DNA from: Atriophallophorus winterbourni
Taxonomy: Eukaryota; Platyhelminthes; Trematoda; Plagiorchiida; Microphallidae
Reading direction: 5' to 3'
DNA length: 64,000 nucleotides
Assembly (NCBI GenBank): GCA_013407085.1
Contig: JACCGJ010001511.1
Coordinates: 1-64,000, forward strand
Position numbers and translations under genes: made by a program. The notes beneath the pieces were generated by a model. That model was not told where the DNA came from and made no database searches. It was given only the letters and a program-made list of their open reading frames with translations. Within the stretch, counting starts at the first letter, position 1; every line of letters starts with the position of its first letter. Shown one piece after another: positions 23,101 through 32,600 of the stretch.

Positions 23101-23251
23101 TTGTTGCTGTGCCACTCTTTACTTTGTTTCACTGCAACTTTTTATCCAATCTTAATGCTATTTTCGCCTCACCTTTTTACAGGCTGTTGGCTCGAAATCG
23201 GGCAAAACTAAAGAACAGGTGCTTATCGCCAAATGTGGTGAATTGGTCTAA
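11154..23251 (+). CDS. PPIE: Peptidyl-prolyl cis-trans isomerase E (RRM plus cyclophilin)
   Basis: Nine exons: 11154-11322, 11360-11430, 12870-12951, 14426-14544, 15671-15883, 16501-16606, 18500-18575, 18666-18732, 23183-23251. All have GT-AG borders and matching phases, giving 323 codons before TAA at 23249. The N-terminal RRM has RNP2 VVYVGGL and RNP1 RGFAFVEF. A linker with [12 protein letters not shown] follows, then the cyclophilin domain: FHRVIPHF and MCQGGDF (catalytic Arg and Phe), [11 protein letters not shown] (Gln), and [11 protein letters not shown] (Trp, His). All core active-site residues are kept. PPIE homologues are nuclear spliceosome-associated proline isomerases. The initiator Met is not on the first exon; see the acceptor at 11153. 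Intron 1 is 37 bp, while intron 8 is 4.4 kb and holds a LINE nested in a SINE. A convergent minus-strand ORF overlaps the last exon. Confidence 0.93.
12180..12256 (-). repeat. SINE fragment in PPIE intron 2
   Basis: This is a partial minus-strand SINE from CCTGGATCATAGCAAATTGC to GATACTGTCAGGT, about 75 bp, diverged. The rest of intron 2 (11431-12869) shows no other feature except repeat E. Confidence 0.6.
12672..12778 (+). repeat. Repeat E copy 1
   Basis: This is a ~105 bp sequence (ATCATCGGAAGGTGTCC to AGCAACAGAGCTGGATAT) found again in intron 3 at 13400-13438 plus 13680-13755, where it is split by a SINE. Origin unknown. Confidence 0.65.
13268..13392 (+). repeat. SINE fragment in PPIE intron 3
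   Basis: This is a forward SINE fragment lacking the head: CGCTGGAGCATCACTACCAT through CCTGAAACCAGACTTGT. It abuts repeat E copy 2. Confidence 0.6.
13439..13679 (-). mobile_element. SINE copy S7 with target-site duplication
   Basis: This is the best-defined SINE copy: 241 bp on the minus strand, tail (GATGT)n at the left and head ending GCTCATCC at the right. It is flanked by GTGGTAGACGAT at 13427-13438 and 13680-13691. That 12 bp duplication splits repeat E, and the empty site is seen at 12672-12778. This establishes retroposition of the family and its true ends. Confidence 0.85.
13745..13770. repeat. AT microsatellite
   Basis: An (AT)n run of about 20 bp at the end of repeat E copy 2. 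Confidence 0.8.
14188..14330 (+). repeat. Diverged SINE fragment in PPIE intron 3
   Basis: An old forward SINE copy without its head: AAATCTCACTGCCATAGC through GTTTGTGATTTCATACATTC. It ends just before exon 4 at 14426. Confidence 0.5.
14910..15212 (-). repeat. Diverged SINE copies in PPIE intron 4
   Basis: A forward scrap at 14915-15000 (TGCCTGGGCAACTAGACAAT) is followed by an old minus-strand copy at 15040-15212 (GCCGCACAGTCAAGGACTGC to GCACGTCCGTGCAA). The rest of introns 4 and 5 (15213-15670 and 15884-16500) shows no feature. Confidence 0.55.
16884..17103 (-). repeat. SINE copy S9 in PPIE intron 6, TGAA tail
   Basis: Minus-strand SINE with tail TGAATGAATGAATGAATAAA at the left and head ending CGATTGCACATTCATG at the right. 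The tail motif differs from the CATA, GATGT and ATG tails of other copies, so the tail repeat varies within one family. 17110-17625 shows nothing recognisable. Confidence 0.65.
17631..18191 (-). repeat. Repeat B copy 2 in PPIE intron 6
   Basis: This is a copy of the 6258-6835 and 31809-32346 element, with a TTTACTTTAC-type left end and CCCCGGCTATGATAACCT at the right. It is immediately followed by a ribozyme-bearing repeat D fragment. Confidence 0.75.
18215..18310 (+). ncRNA. Hammerhead ribozyme relic A (repeat D)
   Basis: CTGATGA at 18243-18249, loop AAACA, GAAA at 18263-18266, then ACCGGTA with the cleavage position after 18272. Stem I (18237-18242 with 18273-18278) keeps five of six pairs, counting one G-U. 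Stem II is broken by C-to-T/G-to-A type changes (ACATC against GCCA). Core bases are intact, but the fold is probably impaired. It lies between repeat B and PPIE exon 7. Confidence 0.6.
18836..18941 (+). repeat. SINE copy S10, left half
   Basis: Forward SINE head, CACGGATGTGCAATCGTGCA through GGAGTCTCACT. The element resumes at 22656 with ACCATTTCTATCTCCCCCT. The missing junction CTCACT-ACCATT is intact in other copies, so the LINE inserted exactly here. Confidence 0.8.
18942..22655 (+). mobile_element. RTE-like LINE, nearly full length
   Basis: A 3.7 kb non-LTR retrotransposon in PPIE intron 8, sense to the gene. The 5' end has two copies of CTGAGACTGGAC. The ORF is open from 19022 to 22252. 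The endonuclease starts near [13 protein letters not shown] and keeps [21 protein letters not shown] and LESDHALVC. The RT contains [42 protein letters not shown] and the catalytic [13 protein letters not shown], with the RTE-type tail [14 protein letters not shown] and [10 protein letters not shown]. About 14 codons before the normal end a one-base loss near 22210 shifts the frame; the expected C-terminus ([17 protein letters not shown]) continues to a TAA-type end near 22420. The 3' UTR ends CCAGACTTGTGCTTC plus (ATG)n, typical of RTE. Young and almost intact. Confidence 0.88.
22656..22775 (+). repeat. SINE copy S10, right half
   Basis: This continues 18836-18941 after the LINE insertion: CCATTTCTATCTCCCCCTCA to GGATCAGGCTTGTGCTTTCA. 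Its end GGCTTGTGCTTTCAT closely resembles the LINE 3' end CAGACTTGTGCTTCATG lying about 120 bp before it. Confidence 0.8.
22940..23015 (+). repeat. SINE fragment before PPIE exon 9
   Basis: A short forward scrap, TCTATCTAGGCCTGGGCAAC through GATTTCAT. Diverged. Confidence 0.5.
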
Positions 23252-23540
23252 GATTGGTCTCACGTGTCAAAGCGAGTGTATATAAAATCACGAAATATAC
23301 ATATTTTGCAATACGCTCAACTTTTTCTTTCAATTTCGGCAAATTCGGTTTTAGCTGAGGGCTTTGCTCTTTTTGTTTGAAATCGGTCAAGTTCACCAAT
23401 GCTACTCGTTCAATCGTTAGCTTCCTTGTACATGGAAGAAGTCCCTTTTGAAACCATTCCACTCTTGTATTCAATTCTTCCATCGTTTTCATAGCAATCG
23501 ACTTATCATTGATTATATTGTAATCAACACTGTTGCTCAT
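23223..23540 (-). CDS. Unassigned convergent ORF overlapping the PPIE 3' end
   Basis: A 105-codon minus-strand frame starting MSNSVDYNIINDKSIAMKT. Its first ~85 residues are hydrophilic, helix-prone and Lys/Glu-rich (MEELNTRVEW, KPNLPKLKEKVERIAKY), unlike the random ORFs nearby. A GT after KY (about 23300) could be a donor, so the true exon may end before the overlap with PPIE exon 9. No family recognised. It could be a small convergent gene or a single exon of one; chance cannot be excluded. Confidence 0.3.
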   Translation of the reverse strand: MSNSVDYNIINDKSIAMKTMEELNTRVEWFQKGLLPCTRKLTIERVALVNLTDFKQKEQSPQLKPNLPKLKEKVERIAKYVYFVILYTLALTRETNLRPIHHIWR

Positions 23541-23544
23541 GTTT

Positions 23545-24925
23545 GCACTTCACTATCGTGGAGCTCTATTGGTTTAGTTTCAATGTACACTCACATCCAG
23601 TTTCGTGCTGTAGCGACAGTGTGTTCAGAATTCGTGTGCCCCAAAATAGTGCAGAATTGGATGTGCAATGCAAAAACATGTAAATATCGATATTTTGTTG
23701 TTCAAGCGTATGAATTCACGTGGAATTTAACAGGTTGGTCATGCTACACTTTTACAAAAGTGATCTCAAGGTTTAAACGTGCTTCAGGTGTTTTGGGTTT
23801 TGAAGTAAATCCTAATACCGTGCCTTGTTTTTCAATAGCTTAATATGGAACATTTTGATAGGTCTTTGACGGAATATAATAGTCATATGATCACTTTGAA
23901 TACATGACTGGCATAAATCCATTCTGCACCAAGTTGCTTTTTGATGTGTTTTGTAGCAGGAGCAGTTATTTCTTAAAAATAAACAACTGTGCACAAATCG
24001 GTATGAACGTTTTCTGTTATCCCAACGTTGATCGACCAATATTCTTTCGAACATGCAAATACGGTTAAAATAAAGAGATCGTGACATCTTTGCTACAATT
24101 CCTCGATTGAATAGGCAGAGGTAAATTCTGTTTCAAGGCTCACCTATCCCAATCTCATCCTTTCCCGTGGTGAAGTGTAAGTCGGTGTATTTTCTAAGTG
24201 GAGGATTTTCTGTGTGAAGTAACCTAAAACAGTGGGTTTGCTCTGCATACGTCAGTGATTAGTATCACGTAGTACCATGTCTTTCCATGTACTAGAATTT
24301 TCTTAGTTTACAAATATCGGCCTAAAATGCCCTCGAAAAATTATTTTCTTTAAACTTAAGCATCAAACTTTTCAATCTGGCCTGTCTAGCCATCAAGAAT
24401 CTGTCTGAGAATGGGTACCTTGGTCCGTGCTGCGCTCCTAATTTAACCAAACGCTCTGCGCGGTTGCATTTTCAATTTGAAAATATTAATATTAGCGAAT
24501 TGTTTTTCGATAGGAAAACTTGGGTTTAGTTCACGTTGATGCGGTTCAATTAGTCTGATTAGGTTGTCTTGTATATTTTTGATCATAATTTGATCAGCGA
24601 ATGGGAGTGATAGGGCAATTTTATTAAACGGGCTAAACGTGATTTATCTTGTAGATGTGTTTTCCTAAGACTGGTCAACTTTGATTTACATTATCGGTTG
24701 TCAGATTGAGATTATAATTCATTTCTACTCAACAAACAAACCGGTTTTCGATGCAGAAGCTGAGTCTTTTTGCAAAATCAATTTTTATGTTTTCGTATCG
24801 TTTTTCGTTCACATTTGATATTTTTGTCGGTATCATCTCGTTTCGATGTCTGCAGTACATATCTTCCAATGAACAAATGTGATCATTTTTAGCGCATCGA
24901 ATGCGTCTTTTAGCTCAAGGTTGAT
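23545..24925. other. Intergenic, nothing recognised
   Basis: AT-rich sequence between the convergent PPIE and PPP1R16 genes. Several ORFs of 70-130 codons occur without domain, splice or codon signals. No repeat of the families named here was seen. Confidence 0.4.
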
Positions 24926-24929
24926 GGTA

Positions 24930-25510
24930 TGAGTGAATTCTTTGGCTGGCTTGCCGAAATACCTCCACGTGGTGCCAGCTGGGTGGGCTCGGTTCTCCGA
25001 GCTCAGCGAAAGGTACGGCGGTGGTGTCTGAGGGTGTGGTGGGTTTTTGCTTGGCAAGCGTTCTCCCTATAAAAAGCCACAAAAATCCAATGATGACATC
25101 ACGACGCGGCGGATGTGACTCGCCGCTCCAAAAGTCACTGCCCCTTGTCCTATCCAAGGACATTGTATGGTGCACAGGCAAAAACTGAAGTCACCAACCT
25201 ATCAACGGGGTTATCGGGCTCCGAACTGGAAATTCCCAGAAAAGGGCGTATGAACCGCTTCGTCGGTCACCGGCCACCGATAGGTGCGAACCTCTCTCGC
25301 TCCACTGCCTTGTGGGTAAAGGCTCGGGGTGGGACCCCCTAAACGAAATCTCCTCTACTTCGGTGTAGGCAACCGGGTAGTATCATGCCTACGTTCAACG
25401 ATGACGATGATGTCAACGCTTTGTACCCCCCTTCTCGCTTTGTACATCTCATTGTTTATGTTGAACGGCACCATATCTGTATCAGATCGTGCAAATATAA
25501 TATATATGAG
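24930..25510 (+). repeat. Repeat C copy 1, sharing LINE 5' UTR-like sequence
   Basis: Contains CACTGCCTTGTGGGTAAAGG, a GGGACCCCCTAAAC segment and CTACTTCGGTGTAGGCAACC, which echo the 5' UTR of the LINE at 19095-19175 (ACTGCCTTGTGG, GGCCCCCTAAGC, CTACTTCGGCCTGGGCAACC). A GATGACGATGATG run follows at about 25400. It is then joined to part of block M (GGCACCATATCTGTATCAGA). A second copy is at 40858-41180. Probably a non-autonomous relative of the LINE. Confidence 0.6.
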
Positions 25511-25514
25511 TGAA

Positions 25515-27045
25515 TTCTGCATGAAAATAGTTTCACCTTGCGCGCCTGATGGATCAATCTCAGCGGATTACTTCACTAAAGTGGTTTGACCATGAGATGT
25601 GCACACATCTACTCTCCATAGTTCTATTACACATAGATGGTGCATGTCTGCTTAGAACAACTGTCTGCATATACAGCCCCGGAAACTCTTTGTTTCAAGC
25701 GACATTTCACTGCTAGCTTCATTTCATTACGGTGATCATGTATGGAGTTGAGCAAAGACACTTCAACCAGCCTATCCCGGGCATAGCAAAATGACTTGCT
25801 CGAGGAAGTGTTCACCCTAGTGGCACGTCGGTCTGTTGTGAACCATTTCTCATCGTGCAGAACCCAGATTAATCTAATTAACACTGATATTACTTGTATC
25901 GTTACTGATAATGAATATGATAATCGTCTGTAATCTAGACGGTCTGGTACTCTGAACGTCGATTGATTGACCGTTATGTTTAGGCTTTATTTATACCTAG
26001 AATGCGCTAATCTCAATGGAATCGCAGCGAGTAATGCGCGGACATTCAGTTACATCTTTGCTATAGGATTACTCTTAGTTTTAACATAGCTGTTCACATC
26101 GTGTTCGTTGTTTCTTACCTTCGCGAAATAAAAATCCATTCTCTCCCTTAGTCAAACTTGGTCTAAAGTAATGGTTACTTTGAATGTATTTCTACGGATA
26201 TTACCTTATCTAAACTGAAGAAATGTTTTAAATGACAGTCCAACATGTACTACCTCAACAAGAACAGCAAAGTTGGGTAAAATCAGTGGTTGTTGCTGGA
26301 AAGATGGGAAGAAAGCTTCAAAAGTAAGTGTATCAAGCTGACAACATGGCAAGACCAAGGCGGAATCCTAAGCTGCTTTTGGTACTATGTCCTGTATCTG
26401 GTTCATCTCAAAGCGATTTATCTTTCCTTACTTAGAACGATCATCGATTTCTCTAGCACGAGTCACAGCAAACTCGATTATCTGTGTTTGATCGCGATTG
26501 GCAAAGCATCAGCGAGTGTTTTATATCGAATTGCAAATGGCGCCGGGTAATATTCTCTCCACGATCTCCCTCTGTGTTTAGACACCCAGCTAGCATAATA
26601 ATGTTGGTCCGCTACGCACACTCAACCATGTTATGCAAGTTGAAACCTGTTTTTTGAAACGTTGAATTGTGGCTGGTTACGTATTCAGTTTGCGCAAATG
26701 GCGCGTTTATTGGAGTAAATGTTAGGTAAATGACAAACTCAAACTTGCGGATACTTTAGTGCCTAGTTTCAATTCACTATCGCCGGGAAAAGTTGACACG
26801 TCAAACTCTACAATAGTATGCTGCTATTGTTTTGATAATGATTCGCCCCTGTTTATTACAATTTGTCATAATCCATTTTGTGCGCCGATCAATATTTGCT
26901 TCCTAAAACCTATGGGTGTATGAATGCTGTCACATCACACACCTCGCTTTCGTGTATCGTGTTTAATTCTTCCGAAACCTGATCATGTTGTCCCTGGAAA
27001 ACTCCAGTTCTTTAAATAAAACGGTTGAATTTCGCTTCGGTGTTT
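25515..27045. other. Intergenic, nothing recognised
   Basis: No gene or known repeat identified. ORFs such as 25884-25627 (-) and 26290-26550 (+) have no recognisable domain. Confidence 0.4.
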
Positions 27046-27049
27046 CGCC

Positions 27050-27892
27050 GATGGCAGGACAGCAAGCATTCCATGGACCCCAGCGGGACCGCTAGAAGAC
27101 CTGGACTATGCGGATGATGTTACCCTCTTGGCATGCAAGATCAGTGACATCCAGAACAAGAGCGATCGACTATCGGCAATTGGCAAGACGGTGGGTTTAG
27201 TAATTAACGCTGGCAAATCGGAGGTAATGCGGAAGAATGTTCCGGAGCAACCACCAGTGTTCGTGGACGGTCAACCGCTCAGTGAGGTTACAGATACAGT
27301 CTACCTTGGGAGCAAACTGACTGTAAATGGTGACTGTGAAGATGATATCAGGAGAAGGATCAGGAAGGCGAACCAAGCATTCTGCATGCTGAATTCCATT
27401 TGGAAATCCTCCGCTCTCATCATTAACACGAAGATCAGACTCTTCAAGAGCAACGTTCTGAGTGTGTTGCTGTATGCATCGGAATGCTGGAAGACGACCG
27501 CTGCCACTGAGCGCAGAATGAACGTGTTTCAAGCTAAGTGTTTGAGAAGGATTCTATGGATTTTTTGGCCACACACCATTTCGAATGAAGAGCTGCTGAG
27601 AAAAACTGGTCTGGAGATGGTATCTACCGTAGTCAAAAGACGACGGTGGAGATGGTTCGGTCATGTCTGCAGGATGGATCCCAGTTCGCATACGAAGGTA
27701 GCCACTCACTGGCTTCCGCAAGGTAAACGAAAAAGGGGACGGCCCAAGGAAACTTGTCGCAGAACGTTGGAACGCGAACTACATGCACAAGGATTCACGG
27801 TGCAGACGGCAACGGAAGCAACGGCAGACCGGAACCATCGGCGTGGGGTTGTCTTCGCCTCATGTGCCACCCGGCACGGAGAGGACTGAGTG
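27050..27892 (+). pseudogene. RTE-like LINE, 3' half (second RTE family)
   Basis: Open for 253 codons (27128-27889), preceded in frame by LDYADDVTLLA, the RT catalytic box. It then has YLGSKLTVNGDCEDDIRRRI, LLYASECWKTTAATERRMN, RRWRWFGHVCRMDP and a C-terminus ending FASCATRHGED. This differs from the 18942-22655 family and matches the minus-strand fragment at 36890-37145. It is truncated just before the catalytic box, so it cannot move, but this part has no internal stop. Confidence 0.8.
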
Positions 27893-27894
27893 GG

Positions 27895-29610
27895 TGAGCG
27901 TGAGTGTTTCGCCTCTGGCTACATAAGGCAGGCTATATAACGATATATATCATATAAAACTCGATCCCTAGGGTGGTGCGAACTTGATTTCGAAAGTCAA
28001 CTTGTATTTCGTAGAAATCGATGAAGTAGACTGACTCCGGAACGGTACCGATTAGAGAGAGACTGTGTCTATTGTGCGTAGTCCCACTGAGATGAAATGG
28101 GACTGGTTTCTCTTAGTCTAATTACTAGCTTTGAATCAATAAGCGGCATAATTGTACTACACGCAAAGTTTTCGCAGCATGCTATATACCTTTGGGTACT
28201 ACTTGATAGAATCAGCCCTGTGCGTTGGCTAAATCACCATCGATTTCTGTGTATACACTTCACGCTGCGGTTACTTAGGAAAACGAGCAATTAAACCTTG
28301 TATTCATCAAGTTCCCGTAGCCGGTTGGCCATTTTAATTTGTCTTTTGTTTAAGACTATCAACCAGTACTAGACGCAAAAATTCTCCCTTTCAAGATTTC
28401 GATTGCAAACTGTTCGTACTTTTTCTATGTTCGATACTAATAGCTTCTGCATTCAGCTACGGCACATTAAACAATGGTTGGAAGTAGCTCGTGTCGAATC
28501 ATCTTAGGCAAACCCTCCAAAGTAAATTTCCGTCAAGAACCTGAATTGTTTCGTCAATTTACTTAATTACCACAATGAATCAGCGCATACGCGGTGTGCC
28601 TTTGTGATCTGTCGATTTATTGGGGGTCACTCGTTAAACCTGAAACATAGTCTTCATGGTTCATGTAATCACCTGCAATGTTACTGAATTGTTTTTCATT
28701 CGTGTCATTTTCTATACTCACCAATGTAATTGTTGCTTTCAGGCCTTTTAAGCCGCACAATGACAACGCTGCGATTGCGTCTCGCAAGTACTTAAATTGT
28801 CCTCGTGTATACAGTTATATCTACTCTGATTTCGAAAGACTGAGAAGTCGGTTCGCATGCAGGTATAATACTCTTCCCTACTGTTTGGTAGGGCACTAAG
28901 TTGTGGTGAGGAAAAACGTATATCCGCTTTTCTTATTTCGTGTTGTGATCAGCGGTCCTTGGCATGCTTTGTTATTGGTAAGATTTAACATCTGTTGAAC
29001 TCGGAGGAACGTGTCGTATTAAATGTAAAATCCTATGCTCAACACATGCAACATCAACATGCTTATACATGCCCGCCAGTTGATGGCTTGGCGATTGAAG
29101 CACTAGACGAGATAGCAAACTTCCCTCCCAGCTTGACTCTATCTCAACGATTTCCTGCTCGAGTAAACTATTCCCTGACATAGTTCTACGTCTTTGACCG
29201 ACTTTATCAATACAGTATGCTTCTCAAGGCTACCATTTAGAAAACGCAGTGATCATTGCTAGGAATTTGCGAGAATGTGAATATATCCGTTTGAAAATTT
29301 GATTGTTATCAGTTGAACTTCAAGTTATGAAGCACCCCTTATTTATTTCATCGTATCGAACGGAGGTTGAGATTCGAATTTCTAGTGATGTGCTGCATTT
29401 CATGAAAGCCCTTCACGATACAAAAATCAGTAATTATTAAATCATTTATTAATGCATTATCCATCAAAACACGTTTGAAGATACCACTTATACGAAAGAA
29501 AAGCATGTGTACAGGTAATGGCAAAAAGATGAAATCGGAAGTAAAGATTTGTACAAAGAATGCGTCATATCACAGTATTGCTTTCCATCAGAATCTGCTA
29601 AACGCCCACT
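27895..29610. other. Intergenic, nothing recognised
   Basis: Sequence between the LINE fragment and the PPP1R16 stop codon, including that gene's 3' UTR on the minus strand. No repeat family shared with other parts of the window was seen. Confidence 0.4.
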
Positions 29611-29613
29611 TTA

Positions 29614-32600
29614 TCACATGATGGTACAATTTCGACAACATGCGGAGTAGGCCATAGAATGGCAAGGGGATGATTCTTTCTCCTCGGAACAATCGTCCGC
29701 ATTAGAATCAATCAGATTATCAGTTGGCTTGGTTTGGATGCTCAGGGGTTCCGGTTCCTGCGTGTCGGGTTGACTTTTCTTTCTTCTCGCTGAACCGCGA
29801 TTATCAGTCGTCTGAGGAATTTTTCTCTGAGTTGTCTTTGGAGAGAGGGGTGACTCTGGCATGCCCCTTGGCGGTGGGTGCTGAAAATCGGTGACGGGTA
29901 CGGTATTTTAGCAAACGAATCTCAAAGGTACCAATACTTCATGATTATCATAACTGAACTTTAGAATGCAAAGTGACACGTTTTTTGAAAATAAGTTTGA
30001 ATCGGTTTGAACAGATTTTCGATAACCCTTCGCTTCTGACACAGAGGTTCCGTCAGACCAAAGGTGATAGTCAGAACAAGGAGCATGACTAAATAGCACT
30101 CCAACAGCTGTCTCTAATTGCTCATAGCACTAACTAGACTATCAAAATCCTAAGTGTCTCCGTTCATTGACAAAAACACTACAGCAATTGACCTAGTTAC
30201 ACAGCTTAGCATAGAATCGCTGACGTTCAATTGGCACTGTACTTCACATGTGCACCTAAACTTGCGTGCGTACTAAATACTTAATTGTACGGCAGTGAAA
30301 CCTGGACCACCCGCGCAAGACACGAACAGAAGCTGAATGCCTTCCATTTACGAAGCATCCGTCGTATCTTGAACATCTCGTGGATGGACAAAGTGACTAA
30401 TGCTGAAGTGCTTTCAAAAGCTTGTCCACAGAGCGTGTTCACCCTACTAAGACAGCTCCACCTGCGGTGGCTTGGCCACGTATACAGAATGGAAAATGGT
30501 CGTATTCCGAAAGATCTACTCTATGGTGAGTTGCAATCAAGAAGTCGGCCATTGGGTACAAAGACGTTTGCAAATGAGATATGAAAGCTTTTGGCATTTA
30601 CCATTGAAGTTGGGAAGAAATTTTTCTTGACCGCTCACTTTGGAGGCACTGTGTAAAACGTCGTCTGCAAGTTGGCGAGGTGCAGATACAGCTCTTGGCT
30701 GCTAATCGTAGATCACGCAATTGACATCGTTCGTTCGAATACTACTTATCGATGTGAGCGCTGTGAGAGAGAATGTTCCTCCCGAATCGGACTATTTTTC
30801 GTCATTCGTAAAGCTGTGCAGCATGAAAACTTCATGCGCTTATGATGTACATCCATGGTCCACGTAAACTGGAGGAGGCTAACAACACGTTTAAATGCGA
30901 AGAAATATAAAAATGTTTATGATGAAAAGTTTTCCTTTAGCATCCGCCCTGTTTCCTCCTGATTTTCTTTATAAAAACTCATTTTGTATACCGAATTCTT
31001 CCCACTTTATATCGCAAATCCAGCCAAATTCTCTTCCGCTTATGACAGTTTGATGTACGTACAGCTAGTTAAATAGTTTGCGTAAACATGAGCCTACTTA
31101 CCTCGTCCTGGACAGGTTTCTGTTTGTGATGCACATCTGGCTGCGGTCGAGTGTCGCTAGGGCGGATATATATCACCTTGTCCATGGTGTCATTTGACTT
31201 CTCCGGTGGTTTATCAAACACTTTCGATGAAGCGTCGTTTCCCGGACTCGCTGTGCCAATAACATATGGATGATTGGACTGATTTTGTTCATCTGCTCTG
31301 GTTCCTTTGCTCAATGTATTGCCCAGTTCGACTTCTTGTGTGACCTCTCGTTTGGAAATGTCAAGTTTAGTTGAAAGCGAGCTTCGGTGTACGGTGCTTG
31401 TAGACGAATGAAAAAAGTTGAAAAAATGTATCACAGCATAGAAAAGCACAACAACTTTAAGGGATATGAGAATCAGTATCAGTAAATTCCGTTTTCAGGT
31501 AAAGTCTTGAAGGGCTTATGAATAAACCGGGTTCAGTGCACATGATTACGCCTGCGCATATGTGGCAGGATGTTTTTTAGGTTGGATTTAAAAGAAGGGG
31601 ATATATCGTGGCTACAATTTTCTATATTAAACATTTATTCCCTCGAATGTGTAATAATGGCACTTCACATGTCATCCGCGTTATGCACCATTGAACTTTT
31701 CGTTTTAGTATCACATGAACACTTGAGGGTGACGTGAAAGATTTTTACAAAGCAATTTAACATTGAAAAAGTTACATTTCCTGGATATTTTCATCTAATC
31801 ACTGTTTTACTTTACTTTTACTTTTACTTTTGTGCGACTATCTCCTCCTGGAGGATGAGTCGGCTTCAATGAAGGTTCTTGGGGATTTGGGTACAAAGCG
31901 ACGTTCCCGGCACCACTCGGCGTTTGTTCGAGTCAGCTTCTCTAGCCTTTGCACAACCTAGTGCGACCTGCAAGGCAGCAGAGTGTTGCCAGAAAGAGGT
32001 GATCTACCAGACTGTGTTCCAGGTTTTTCCTCAGGGTTTTCTCCTGAAGCCTTTATCGCAAGTCAGCAGAGGTTTAAAATCAGGGTTTTCCTTCCCTTAG
32101 ATGAAATGCCCACCCAGGCTAACGAGCTCCATCTGCCCGAAGCAAACTGGTTTTCAGGCGCCAGTCACTCGCCTTCGCCCCTCTCCTGTTGGTAGAAGCA
32201 GTTCCGCCGGGCTCGGGGAGCCACTCGTGCAGGCCAGAAGCTGGACTTGGTTGCCAGAGGCTGTTTGAGAAGCGTGCCATATGGGAGCATTTTATAAACA
32301 GTGGGAGCTTATCCCCACTGCCACCCCCGGCAATGAGAACCTTTGGAATCACTGTTTTGCATAATCCGTAGTTTTTCAAGTCCCGCCATTCTCCATTTAA
32401 GTCATGACAAGACGATGATGACGAATATTGGTAACCCTGGGAGTGCTTCTTTGATTTTTGCATGATAGATATTCATCAAAAAATAATTTGTGTTTAAAAC
32501 AATTTGAAGCATCTCGGGTGAGCATGTCTCTCGGTCAAACTTAATTCATTGATTGAATGTGTGCAGTTGACCAGCCTTTGGAAATGTCTTTTCTCGACCG

